A stretch of DNA of 64,000 nt, taken from positions 1,302,001-1,366,000 of the forward strand of contig JANTUC010000006.1 of NCBI GenBank assembly GCA_026873275.1. The letters are read 5' to 3'. Shown piece by piece: positions 47,377 through 58,413 of the stretch. The stretch's first letter is position 1, and every line of letters begins with the position of its first letter. The notes under the pieces are model-generated. The model was not told the DNA's origin. It made no database searches and saw only the letters and a program-made list of their open reading frames with translations. The position numbers and the translations under genes are program-made. The DNA comes from Pseudopithomyces maydicus (Eukaryota; Ascomycota; Dothideomycetes; Pleosporales; Didymosphaeriaceae).

Positions 47377-48289
47377 TGTGACGATTCGGCGTCTGAGATC
47401 GCTTGGGGTATATCAGAAGTCGCGACGAGACGAGATAATTTGGTGATGCACGAAACAACAGAGATCATCTGATAACATATACCCTTTGAGGCCTTTGCCA
47501 GTAAAGTATGACGAAAGGCCCCTCCCGGTGAGAATCCAGATTGGTCTTCCTTCTTGACGGCATCATTGCCAACAAACGTCGTGTAGATCTAGGGAAAGCT
47601 GCCGATCTCCGCCACCCTTGGAGGATGCTAGACCCGCACGTCGTGATCATGCGCTCACCTCGCTCCTACATTGTAACACAAATTCTAGAGCACCATGACG
47701 ATCATTTGCTTGACTCAAGACAAGCCTTGTTTCCAAATCATTCCGCGAAAGGTGGAGACGAGGTTTTGAGACTAGCTCGGTAGACAAGCCGAAGCCTCTT
47801 AGAGACGCGAGAGCAGCCACTAGATCCCAATCCAAGATGATGTCTACATTCACATTTGCACAGAATCGTACACTAACAGGATGGGGTTTAGCGACCGTAG
47901 CTTCCAAAAGCTTGGTTGTCTCTGACGTCGATCTCTATGAGCTTGCTTTTACATCACTCACGCTAGACAAAGAAACTAGCATCACATTGGTCATGAATTC
48001 TTCCCGCGACGAATGAGCATCTGGCCCGCTATTGTCCGTCGTGAAATGTGCATTCATTGGTCTGAAAAGTTGTTTCCTGCGGAACTTGACGGTATCATAT
48101 GCAAACGTCCAACGTGCGTCGTGATAGTTGTGCATACATAGTCTAGTCTAGTCTACCTCGTTCACTCACATGGTTCTCGGAGCGGGGAAAAATGACTCAG
48201 GGTCGCCACATGGGTATCGGTTCAGCAACGTGCATGAGCGCGTGCATTTACAATCGACCTTTCCATCGGAGCAATCTTTTGTTGCAAAG
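47377..48289. other. carO promoter region, 913 bp, with possible relic ORFs
   Basis: Upstream of carO and downstream of carRA. Two minus-strand open frames (47935-48135 and 47647-47907) might join across a GTGAGT donor into a small protein, but phases do not fit a clean intron and no motif is seen. I regard it as promoter with a possible gene relic. A short AGTCT direct repeat lies near 48139-48153. Confidence 0.35.
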
Positions 48290-50207
48290 CTATTGGTTGA
48301 GCGTCCTCCAAGCTACCCGAAGACGTCTCCACTTTGGCACTGTTGCCCTACCCGCCTTGACCACGTACCCTTTCTGCCGCAAAACCCTACCAATCTCCAT
48401 GTAGCTCTCCACTGCAACCCTGATAGGTCCACGAGCTTCCACTGGTAGTTCCTCGATGGCTCCTCGTGATTCCTCGTACAATGCAAAAGCTTTATCGAGG
48501 AGCCTGGAGCGGAGGTCCTCGATCTCCATCCCATTTGGAGTCTCGAGTACGGAATCGTACGTTTTCCCCACCTCCTTCAACCAGGCTTTGGGCAGGTAGA
48601 CGCGCCCAATTTTTGCGTCCACGGTAATATCACGAGCAATATTGACATACTGAAGAGCTACTCCCATGCGGTTGCCAGCTTGAATGATTCGATCCTGCTC
48701 CTCTAATGATTGCGACGTTTTATACAGATGAAAGATGAGCTCATTGCACATCTGCGCGACTGTTCCTGCAACCCTTTCAGCATATAGCTCGAGATCGGCT
48801 TCCGTCTCAATTGGAGGGGCTGTGTTGAAAGCCAAGTCCATGTCGAACCCGCGCAAGAGGTCCTGGAGTGGTTCACGTGATAGCCTGTTGCATGGCAGCT
48901 GAAGCAATGCAGATTGTGTGTCCGAAGGAAAATTATCCGCGACATACGGTTCGACTCGTGATCCAGATTTTTCCTTGTCTCCATATACGAGTTCAAGGAA
49001 TTTTTGCAATTTGGCGATCCACATTTGCGCATCTTCCGCTGACGAGGCATTGTCCACAAGGTCATCCGCGACGCGACAAAATGAGTAAAGCAACATCAGG
49101 TCCGAGCGGAGTTGTCCTTGGAATGTTGCAGAAGCGAGATAGAAACTCCGACTCTTTCTCTTCAGTCGAATGACCGCCTCCTGCAAACCCACAAGGCGTG
49201 CCTCGTCATATTTCGACGTTGACGTTAACAAAGCCTCAACCAGAGTGAGGGGTGATGGAAGCACTGCCGGATTGGGAAAGAGCTTGGGAAAGGTGTAAAG
49301 GATAGCCAAGGCATTGTCGAAGGCGAGTTGTCCGAAGACAATCAGAATATTTGTTAGCAAAAAGAACAGGGCCTCCTCAATTTCCAGACCGTCCCACAAG
49401 TGCACGCCGTATTTTGTGCCGTTGCTGATCACCCAGGTACCGCGCTTAAGAGCCAATGTGTCAACGAACCAAAGATATACGGTGGGTATCAAGATCGGTA
49501 AGACGGTGTTGGACAGGGGTAGGCCCAAGATGAACTGGTATGCGAGACTCCTATGCCACTGTGAGCCAACGGACAGCCCAGAAGAAATCAATAACGTACC
49601 ACAAGAGTAGGAGAAACGGCAATGCCCAAACCAGTATAAGACCGGTATAGGTCGCTGTGGAGTTCTTAAAGACGCAATTCCAACCCCAGCCAATCGATGC
49701 AGTCAAGAAAAGCTGACCAGCACGCTTATACCACCGCCATTGCTTGTTGCATGGCCCACGTGGGTGCGAATTTGACCGTTCTACACGGAGATACAGGGGC
49801 TGAAAGGTGGGCTTGCTCAGGATAAGATACAGCAACGAAGTGTTGTACGTTTGTATGACAAAAAAGAACACTTCCTCGGCGGGAATTGCGAACAGTTTCG
49901 GCCCAATTATCACATGGGTCGGGTAACTCCAGATGCCGGTCCGGATAAGGTATGAATCCCATGGTATGGTGGAGACAACTGCGATCTATCCCCCGTAAGA
50001 AGAGGCCGGCACTTTGTGCGCCTGCATACGTACAGATACTAAGAATGCGACTTTGTATGCATCCAATCTCGTAAACAATGGTCTGTACAGCAATGTAAGA
50101 AGTATTGCTGGGGGTATTGTGAATTTAACATGGCTACACAGTGCATGTCAGTGACGCCTTGCATTGCCCCAAGCTGATACCTACACAAAGGCGTATTCGT
50201 AACCCAT
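48290..50207 (-). CDS. carRA: Bifunctional lycopene cyclase / phytoene synthase
   Basis: Four exons, 50185-50207, 50034-50133, 49600-49985 and 48290-49550, 589 residues, phases matching. The N-terminal 240 residues are the membrane lycopene cyclase: MGYEYAFVHVKFTIPPA, STIPWDSYLIRTGIW, PAEEVFFFVIQTYNTSLLY and, in its second repeat, LEIEEALFFLLTNILIVFG. From about 265 on comes phytoene synthase, with the two Asp-rich diphosphate sites YSFCRVADDLVDN and NIARDITVDAKIGRVYLP, and SFYLASATF. It joins two GGPP into phytoene and later closes the rings of lycopene or gamma-carotene. Size and order match AL-2/CarRA of ascomycetes. It is divergent from the carotenoid oxygenase. Confidence 0.96.
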
Positions 50208-51227
50208 GATTGACTCGGACACTGCTCTTTCACATGTGCCCGCTTTTCAAATGGTCGGCGCGTGTCAATCACGTCAATTGAAGGGTCCCGAACGCAGGGA
50301 GCCGCTCTAGAGCACAGCGTGCAGGCAGTAGAAGTGTAAAAGCCGCCATCTTGGCGAGTTGAGTGGACGTGGTCGAGGCGGAATAAGGTGCCAGGTAGCG
50401 TACAGATCATCTCCCAAAGCAGTTTAGTGCAGCCTAGTCGAGCCACTCATGTCGTCATGCCAAAATGTCCCCGATCATCACCAAATGCCAGGATTGAGCT
50501 GTAGCGAGGTTCAGGCACCATCGTCATGATGTGTTTTTGTCATTTTCAGGCCGACTTCCGCTGCTGCCGGTTTATCATGCGACGCCGGTCCGTTCCTGCC
50601 ACAGCTACGGTCGAATGATGTGGATAGCTCGTATCTACTTGCCAGCTTTCACATCCTCATTGCTGTGGCCGGGCGAAGTCTGACTACAGCTTGCTCCCCA
50701 TTTTCCTTGTCGCCATGATTTAGTCCGGTCAATCACGACTATAAACGATTTACACGAAACTGCGATACTGCAGTCCCCTCCCGAAACGGAAGCTCATATC
50801 TATTTACTAACATTAGCATCCTTCTTGTTATAGCCGGGCGTAATCTGACTACAGCTTTGCTACACATCTTCCATGTCGCCATGGTCTAGTAAGGTCAATC
50901 TCGACGATAAAGAAGTTAGGAGTACGCGCAACCTCTCTTACGTGCCCGAACAGGGTAGCTCATGTCCGTTTACCACCTTGCATGTGCTCACCGCTACGCC
51001 CGAGCGAGGTCTGACTACAAACTACACCTCGTAGTCCGTACCCGAAAAGGGTCACCCATGTCCGTTGACTAGAATCCACGTATCTTTCACTACGCCCGGA
51101 CGCTTCGGGCGAGGCTTGAATGATTAAATCTGACTTGAACCTACTCCTCGTCGGTACCCGAAAAGTACACTTGAACAATCGTCGGTCCTTACTGCAACTA
51201 AATACGGGGAGGCTACGGAGCCTGACC
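50208..51227. promoter_or_regulatory. Divergent carRA-carX promoter
   Basis: About 1 kb between two start codons pointing apart. Most of it is a degenerate tandem repeat (separate entry). A perfect 6+6 inverted repeat CGCCCG/CGGGCG with a 7-base loop lies at 51093-51111. Light or regulator sites cannot be named from sequence alone. Confidence 0.6.
50625..51165. repeat. Degenerate tandem repeat, about 165-bp units, then shorter units
   Basis: Anchor words recur in order. TCTGACTACA is at 50679, 50844 and 51010, with a partial TCTGACTTGA at 51129. GTCGCCATG is at 50709 and 50875. CCCGAA is at 50780, 50945, 51041 and 51157. GCCGGGCG (or CGCCCG on the other copies) precedes TCTGAC in each. Spacing is 165-166 bp for the first copies and 96-119 bp for the later ones, which lack the GTCGCCATG part. 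Many differences between copies are C/T or G/A changes, as repeat-induced point mutation would leave. Confidence 0.8.
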
Positions 51228-53351
51228 ATGTCCCAAAAAGAGTATGAGAAAAAGCAACGTTCTTGTCATCCGTAAGTTCACATCGTCGGAGGCAAGTTTT
51301 CGCTTCACCACTAACAATTGTAGGTATCTTGCAGGTAACTTCGCTCCGGTAACCACGACCTCATCACCACAGCCTGTAAAATGGTCCGGTCTTGTCCCAG
51401 CAGAGCTCCAGGGTGGCATGTATGTGCGGAATGGAGGCAATCCAATTTCAAACTCTGATCTCGGACGGGACGCTCATTGGTTCGATGGAGACGGTATGCT
51501 CACAGGAGTATGGTTCGATCGCACTACAGCTGGCAACACGAAAGCCACACCCCGCTTCGTTAACCAATTCGTTCTGACGGACCTTTGTCTGTCAACCTTC
51601 GAGAGTAATAGGCTTCGTACGCCAATCATGACTAGCATAGCGACTCTAGTGAATCCGATGGCGCGGATGCTCGTGATTGTATGGAGCATATTTCGGAGCG
51701 CCATACTCGTCCTCTTATCGCACCTACCTGGATCTACCCAGTCTATCAAAAGAATTAGTGTTGCAAATACGTCGATTCTGTATCACGATGGACGAGCATT
51801 GGCGACCTGTGAGAGTGGGCCTCCCATACGCGTCCAACTTCCAGGACTGGAGACCGTCGGCTGGTTCAACGGTAACAGGAGTGAAGGCGAGCCTCAGGAA
51901 GAAAACATTGATGATGCGCCTGGATTTGGTGGCACTGGAATCAATAGCTGGATGCGCGAGTGGACCACTGGACACCCGAAGGTCGACCCCACGACTGGCG
52001 AAATGATGCTTTTTCACTGCAACTTCTTCCCACCTTTCGTCCATTATTCTCTGATACCGAGAACAGCGAATTGTTCGAGCTCGAAAGCACAAGTGCAGAA
52101 GTTGTTGAATGCTCCGGTTCCAGGATGTTCGGGTGGCAAGATGATGCACGATTTTGGTGTTTCCAAATACCATACTGTTATCCTGGATCTACCTCTTAGT
52201 CTCTCCCCATTCAACATGATGAGAAATAAACCAGTGGTGGCATATGAGCCTAAAAAGTCATCACGCTTCGGAGTATTTCCTCGCCAAGAACCTGCAGCAG
52301 TACGCTGGTTCGAAACTAAGGGATGCTGTATTTTCCACACTGCGAACACCTGGGATGAATTAGATCCCGAGGGAACCCCGATCGCCGTCAATATGCTAGC
52401 TTGTCGATTGACGTCCGCATCACTAGTTTTCAGCGCTGGCAACCTCACCCCGCCGCCGCATCCTAACCACACAGAAAATAAAGACCGGAAACGAATGTCT
52501 TTCTTTGCCAAGTACGATGATGAGGAAAATGGCAAGGATTTAGAGAAAGATACGGTTGATGAAGAAACGCCTCTCTTGTCGGACAACCGCCTTGCGAAAC
52601 CTGGACCACCCGAACCGCCAGTCGTTAAAGACGATCTGGACGAAGAGCAATGCCGCTTATATTACTATCGCTTCGACCTGAAAAACACCTCTTCGAACCA
52701 AATCACGGAACAGTACGCCCTATCCAGCATCCCCTTTGAATTCCCCACCGTCGCACCCCATGTCGAAATGGCTTTCGCTCGCTATATCTATGGATGCAGC
52801 ACCTCCAACGCTTCCTTCGGCGCCGCACTAGGTAAAGCGACCAAGATCGACGTCATCGTCAAAATGGATGTCCACACCCTCCTCGAACGCGCCAAAACCA
52901 GCCCCCGGAAAATGTGACAGGATGTCTCGACACGCGCTCGGTGCAGGAAATCGTCACCGCCAACACCAGAGAAGACGGCATCCAGGCTTTCCAGTTACCA
53001 CCCCGCCACTTTGCGCAAGAGGCGCGATTTGTACCTCGACATGCGGCGACTAGCGAAGATGATGGTTTTCTCTTGTTCTATGTGTTTGACGAGGCCCAGC
53101 TTGATGAGTTGGGTGAATGCAAACCTGATGCTACTAGTGATTTGTGGGTACTCGATGCTCGCGATATGCGGACGGTGGTGTGTAAGATCCACCTCCCGAG
53201 TAGGGTACCGTATGGTCTGCATGGAAACTGGTTCAGTGAAGATCAGATCAAGAGCCAGCGGGCTGTGGAGAGTGTGAGAGGTGTGCCGGAAGAGGGGAGA
53301 CAGACGGTATGGAAGAAGGCGAAAGAACAGCTGATTGCTGCGTTGGGCTGA
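51228..53351 (+). CDS. carX: Carotenoid oxygenase, CarX-type (retinal-forming); one frameshift
   Basis: Exon 1 is 51228-51271 and exon 2 starts at 51324; the intron (GTAAGT, CTAAC, GTAG) joins RSCHP to YLAGNFAPV. At C5 (52902-52906) one missing base is needed to pass from LLERAKTSP to ENVTGCLDTRSVQEIV; the protein is then 690 residues, CarX-sized. The iron-binding His residues are in HCNFFPPFVHYS or GGKMMHDFGVSKYH, CCIFHTANTWDE, and VPYGLHGNWF near the end. An acidic low-complexity insert (ENGKDLEKDTVDEETP) lies between blades. CarX cuts beta-carotene centrally into two retinals; CarT-like torulene cleavage is the alternative. Next to a rhodopsin, retinal formation is the better reading. Confidence 0.93.
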
Positions 53352-53685
53352 TCGCTGCGTTACGCTGGTCGTCGCGTTTTAGCTCTTTTGGAATTTGCGT
53401 TTTGTATATGTTGTATGACGTGCAGCGATGCATTGTTCGGCTTTAGATACCCCCTCATTCGAAATTTGAACTATATACTATGAAAATAAATAGTTGATCT
53501 CTTTCCCCAAATAATATGTGCAACGAGGCCCGCCAATATCTCTTGAATCAAATGGACTTCGTTACCCTTCTCAAGCTGCGATTTTCTCCAACTCTCTGTG
53601 GCCCTTTGTACGTCCAAGGAGGTGATTGCGTATATTCCTCTTGCATGCTCTTGACAAATTAATCCACCAAACTTCTAAAACCTAC
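53352..53685. other. Intergenic, 334 bp, convergent 3' ends
   Basis: 3' flanks of carX and the transporter gene. Nothing recognisable. Confidence 0.4.
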
Positions 53686-54944
53686 TCAAACATCGCCTGA
53701 CCCCCGAGAATCTTCTTGCTTAACGGCCCCTTCCTCCACCCGCCTTGCATCTTCCTCTTTGCGCTCCAAGGGGCTAATCCACTTCCGAAACACCACCGTC
53801 AATATCCCTCCTATCGCCACCTGCAGCGCTTGGAAGATAATCGCCGGAATCTGCAGTTTCGACTGGTTGATAGGGCTAATATCGATATACATGACGGAGC
53901 TCAGCGGCACCACCATGCTCAGCGCCTTGCTCGGGCAGCAATAGCAGCAAGCAATGACATCCTGCTTGGACAGCCAGATGGTGCTTGCGGCAAAGCATAT
54001 CCCAAGCCATACAAAATATAGTGCGATGTTGATGAAGACAATGAAAACGATATTCGAGGGTTTCACCGAGTCGAAAGCCCCCGAGCAAAAGGCTTGATCG
54101 AACGTCTGCCATACAAGCGACAGCAGCGCCACAGACGACAGCTTCATCATCTTCCACTCCACCATGACCTTCTTCGTCGCCTTCGGAAACAGATACTGCA
54201 CCACCTGTCCGCACGCCATCGGCAGAAACAACGATAACCCCAGCTGCTTAAACACTCTTCTATAGATCTCCTGGTAGTTATCCCCACTGACAAGAACCTT
54301 ACTATACCACGCCCCACTCGACAAATACATCTGCAGCAACACGGGCGTTAAAAAAGGACACAGAAAATTCCCAATCACGCTCTGCACCACCGTCAATGCG
54401 GTATTCCCCCTCGCCTGCTGCGTCATCACCACATTCGACGACATGGTGGTCGGCGCGCTGCCCAGGAACAGGAACCCGATCAGCAGCCAGGGATCCATGA
54501 ACGACGTGTTCGTCGCGCACAGGCTGACGATGGCGAAGGTGGCGGCCGAGGCGACGAGGTAGCATTGCAGCTGGACGAAGGCGTGGATCTGCCACTTTTT
54601 GTAGTTGGCGAGGAGGACGGCAGGGGACAGCGTGCTGCCGTTGATGAAAAAGATGAGGCTGACGGAGAGGTAGGTGACGATGGTGCGTTTGAGGGGTTGG
54701 TGGCGGAGGGGGACTTGGACTTGGGAGGTGAGGAGGATGAGGAGGGACATGGAGAGGAGGAACCATTGGGCTTTGAGGAGGCGGGTGAGGTTTTTGAGGA
54801 GCTTTTGGCGTCTTGATCTGGGTTGGGGGTCTTTAGGGGGGTTTTCACGTCTTGGGGGTTGGGATTGCCTTTTGAGGAGGTCATGGAGGCTCTGTGGATT
54901 TCGTCGTCCGGGTTGAGTACCCCGTCGCTCGTCGTGGTGGCCAT
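53686..54944 (-). CDS. SBF/RCH1-type membrane transporter (SLC10A7-like); one frameshift
   Basis: I start at MATTTSDGVLNPDDEIHRAS. The frame must gain one base at an AAAA run (54803-54806 on plus) to join NPDQDAK to KLLKNLTRLLKAQWFLL; the total is then 419 residues. About ten hydrophobic helices follow. SBF-family features: FFINGSTLSP, FLGSAPTTMSSNVVMTQQA, and late CCYCCPSKALSMVVPLSSVMY. This is the RCH1/SLC10A7 branch, linked to calcium homeostasis in yeasts and sited in the plasma membrane or Golgi. The tail is charged (ERKEEDARRVEEGAVKQEDS). The longer open frame starting at 55230 is not the natural N-terminus. Confidence 0.86.
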
Positions 54945-55441
54945 GAGGGATGTATGTAATCGGTGGAGGAGCAAGATATAGAAGGGATTGAACCCGTATA
55001 TTTAAACGATACACCGGCTCGACGACAGTAACCATATTGGTCTGCATGATATGCAAAATGCCATGTCCAACCGCGCTGGTTGGGTGACGACAAGATCGCA
55101 TCTCGCACCCAGAAATAGATGCCGTCCTCGTTCGGATAAGCACCGGATATAACGCCCGGATATGCACCCGCTCAAAGTCACAAGTAGGTACCTGGGCAAA
55201 GACCTCTTCGCGATAGATTGTAAAAAGCACCTCTTCTTCCCATTACCTACATATGTAAGTATAACGACGTAGCGTCACGATGGCAGATCTCCGCCATTCC
55301 CCTCTTTAGTCAGCGACACTCCCCCGCCGCATGGCCCCATCCAGCATGTCTCGCTCCCTCGATTTTGCCCTCCCACCCACGCATTGCACGCACCGTACAC
55401 ACTCACCACCACCGCCCACCACTCGCTAGACCCACCCCCCA
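54945..55441. promoter_or_regulatory. Divergent promoter, 497 bp
   Basis: Upstream of the transporter (minus) and the cyclo-ligase-like gene (plus). No specific site recognised; pyrimidine-rich just before 55442. Confidence 0.35.
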
Positions 55442-56404
55442 ATGACGTCCCCTCCCTCCCCCTCTGCCAGACAGCTCATCTGGCAGCACGTCTACCGCAC
55501 CCTCGTCAAGCACGCCAAGCCCGACTCCCGCTTCCACTACGACTTCCTCTCCGCCACGCCCGACTTCCGCGACTCCGCCGCCGCCATCGACCGCCTCGTG
55601 CAGCTCCCCTGCTACCAGTCCGCCAGCACCATCCTCACGACGCCGGACAACAGCCTCGAGGAGCTGCGGTACCGCGCGCTGCGAGATGGCAAGAAGGTGC
55701 TCGTCGCGACGTACAGGCTGCGGAGGGGCTTCGTGCTGCTGAGTCCGCTGCGGATTCGCGACGAGGACATGCGCGCGGCGAGTTGGCTGGATGGGATGGA
55801 GAGGCCGGGGGTGGGGCGGCGGGTCGAGTTGGCGCAGTTGAGGGACGAGGGGGTGAGGGTGGATTTGTGTGTGCTGGGGGGGTTGGCGTTTAATACGCGG
55901 GGTGTGATGTTGTGGGAGGGACAGGGCTTGTTTGAGGTGCAGTGGGCGTTGCTTCACGATATGAAGGTGCTGGGGGAGAGGGTGCCGGTTGTGGCCGTCG
56001 CGCACGACTGCCAGGTTGTGGACGAGGCGGAGATCGGGTTGGAGCCGATTAGGCCGGAGAAGAAGGCGGAGGTGCAGTGTGACTTTGTGGTTACGCCGGA
56101 GCGGGTGTTCGAGGTCGAGGGGGCGGTCAAGCCGTCTTCTGGCATCAACTTCGAGACTGTCGACCCCGCTGCGCTGGAGAATATTCCGCCGCTGCAGGAG
56201 CTGAAGGGTATCCGGATGATGGAATCCATAATGAAGGGTGGCGGCTTCGTGCAGGAGGAGAAGAAAGACCAAGGTCCCACCGCTGAAGAGCAGGCCGGCA
56301 TAGACATGATGGAGAAGATCATGCGAGGCTTCAATGGGAGCTCTTCCACCACGAAGGAAAAGCCTAGAGATCCTCTTTCGTCGAATTCCAACGATACAAA
56401 ATGA
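55442..56404 (+). CDS. 5-formyltetrahydrofolate cyclo-ligase-like protein (MTHFS domain)
   Basis: Single exon, 320 residues. The order fits the MTHFS-domain family: RQLIWQHVYRTLVKH, a substrate/nucleotide part (TTPDNSLEELRYRALRDGKKVL), then VDLCVLGGLAFNTRGVMLWEGQG and VVAVAHDCQVVDE. The latter match GxAF...G..G and the AxxxxxQ region of cyclo-ligases. The C-terminal 90 residues (GIRMMESIMKGGGF, TAEEQAGIDMMEKIMRGF) are a charged extension with two similar helices. True cyclo-ligases convert 5-formyl-THF to methenyl-THF with ATP. This fungal branch is a divergent paralogue whose activity is not certain. Confidence 0.85.
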   Translation: MTSPPSPSARQLIWQHVYRTLVKHAKPDSRFHYDFLSATPDFRDSAAAIDRLVQLPCYQSASTILTTPDNSLEELRYRALRDGKKVLVATYRLRRGFVLLSPLRIRDEDMRAASWLDGMERPGVGRRVELAQLRDEGVRVDLCVLGGLAFNTRGVMLWEGQGLFEVQWALLHDMKVLGERVPVVAVAHDCQVVDEAEIGLEPIRPEKKAEVQCDFVVTPERVFEVEGAVKPSSGINFETVDPAALENIPPLQELKGIRMMESIMKGGGFVQEEKKDQGPTAEEQAGIDMMEKIMRGFNGSSSTTKEKPRDPLSSNSNDTK

Positions 56405-56572
56405 TAAATGGTATAAATATATACAAAAAAGTATCCCAACCCCTCCCCCCTCTCTCTCCTCTCCCTTCACCACCTTCTTTTCAAAACCCCCCAACCAACC
56501 CCTCATCCCCTTCCAACCAACACTCCACCCCCGTAATCTCCACCGCCTTCCCCCTCCCCTTTCCTTTCTTAG

Positions 56573-56942
56573 CTAATTCCACCCCCTATCCTCCACCCCA
56601 AACGTCACGCCCCCAGACCCATACCCCACCTTCGCCTTGCACACAACTCTCCAGTCATCCTCCGCGACTGCCCGTGGCCGTGGCGAGACGTCCCACCCAG
56701 ACGTTATCGAAGCGATGGATATGCTGTGCGCGGCGAGGGGCGCGTGGTCGAGGGAGAGGGTTTGGCCGACGGTGAGGCGGAGGGTTTTGGTTGTGGGGTT
56801 GAGGGGGTGTTGGTTGGCGACGGTAGTGAGGTGGGAGGGGAGGCGGTGACGATGCGAAGGGATACCGTTGATTGTGAGGAGGGGAGGGGGATGCGGTTGA
56901 GAGGGTGGTGAGGAGGGTGAGGGCGAGGGCGAGGAGGCGCAT
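56573..56942 (-). CDS. Small secreted protein; probably two missing bases
   Basis: Starts MRLLALALTLLTTLSTASP, a clear signal peptide with likely cleavage near residue 18. The mature part reads well only in another frame (LLTINGIPSHRHRLPSH, TKTLRLTVGQTLSLDHA, VAEDDWRVVCKAKVGYGSGG). The change lies in two C runs (56881-56890 on plus); adding one base to each gives 123 residues ending in GVEDRGWN. Only one Cys is visible in the mature part, so it is not a typical disulfide-rich effector. No known family. Confidence 0.62.
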
Positions 56943-58413
56943 TGTGGTGGTTGTACTGAATGGACGAGTGCGTCGTATTTGAAGAAGATAGCTATGCTTG
57001 CTACTAAGACTTGAATTGATGTCGTTTCGTCTCGTCTCGCTTCGTCTTCTTTCCCAATGTCGTTGCGAATTCAGCCCTCTCACCAACTCTCGTACCCAAC
57101 CATCCACCCGTCCCCCCTAGCCAACCACATATATACATATCTGTCCATCCATCCATCTATCTGTTCATCCTCGCCGCGCCGCCTCAACCGATCCCACCCA
57201 AACGCGCGCCCTCGAAACACCCACCCGGCCACTCACGCCGCGTCCCGGCGTTTCGTTCCAACGGACGCCGGCCCACCCGTGTTTGGCGTTTAGCAGTCGC
57301 GCAATGCCGCGCCGGGTGCGCCAGTCAGAGGGGCGGGGCCGCGTGTGCGTGAAACGGCTCGGGGATTATGTGCAGGGAGGTTCATGCGCTAGGGTGCTTG
57401 GAGACTAAGCGATGGGTGGGGCGTCATGCGTGTGTGCCGGCGGGGATTGGTTGGGATGCATGTGCGGAATCATATGTGTACATACATGTTGGGTGCGAGG
57501 AAGAATGTTTTATAGATATGTATACATTTGGTACTGATGGGAAGAAGGAAGATGGATGGTTGGGTGGGATTCGGTCGCGAGGTGAATGTGGTCGTGTTCT
57601 GAGTTTGGGTACACATTTTGCTATGCAAGAAAGGTCTTGGTCACTTGTTTCACCCGCGTGTGAAAGACTTCTGTATGTATTGTTGGGGATCTATGACCAG
57701 ATACATCTGAACAACGTTGGGCGATCCTCGTCTTAACGCAACTAGATGCCCGGATACCGGGTTTCCTCTATCTCTCGCGGCATCAGGTTGCTGTGCATGC
57801 GACTAAAACATAACGAGAGTAAGCGTCAGCACACGCGTCCTCTGCATTGCTGGGAGGAGCCATGTGCCCTTACGAAGTTGATGTCCCATCATGGATTCTA
57901 GTCGCTCTCGTTCAATGGGATACGCCTGAAGATATGTCTCGCTATGCGGTAAACCCCCTACCCGGTCATTCCTTCTCACCACCTCTCTCTTGCGCCAGGT
58001 AAAGATTTTATCTGACAAAAACGCTCGGGAAGCACTAGATTTTGAAGCTTGTGCTTGAGACTAGCCGCTTTGATCCTAAAGAGCCTGGTGCTGCGCGCGG
58101 GATGACTTTTTGGTGACAGTGATGGTCACTGACTAAATACTGTTACTTCGTACGGAAAGGTCAGATCGCTTTCCCATGCTTGTACTGGGGATAGTAAGCA
58201 CTGTAAGTCGTTTACTATGTTCAGTTGCAATGTGAAGCTTGCGCTTGGGTTATGAGGATGAGGCGGCGGCAGCTGTGGGCTGTAACCGCAACCAACTCCA
58301 CGCTCAGATAGAGTATCGCGGCAGAGGAACGGGATTAAGCATGTGTCCCGGGAAACCTGTACTGGGTCTTCACTCATCAATCGCACCGTCTTTGTAAAAG
58401 CACTCACTTGTAC
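56943..58413. other. Intergenic, 1.47 kb
   Basis: Upstream of the secreted-protein gene and 3' of the bZIP gene. No coding-like frame. A short ATCCATCC/ATCT simple stretch lies near 57145-57165. Confidence 0.4.

Noticed and set aside
54945..55230. Extended N-terminus of the RCH1-like transporter from 55230
   Set aside because: That open frame has no coding character. The ATG at 54944 with one added base gives a coherent N-terminus.
55403..56506. 367-codon minus-strand frame
   Set aside because: Antisense shadow of the cyclo-ligase-like gene; His/Leu/Pro-rich translation typical of a GC-rich opposite strand.
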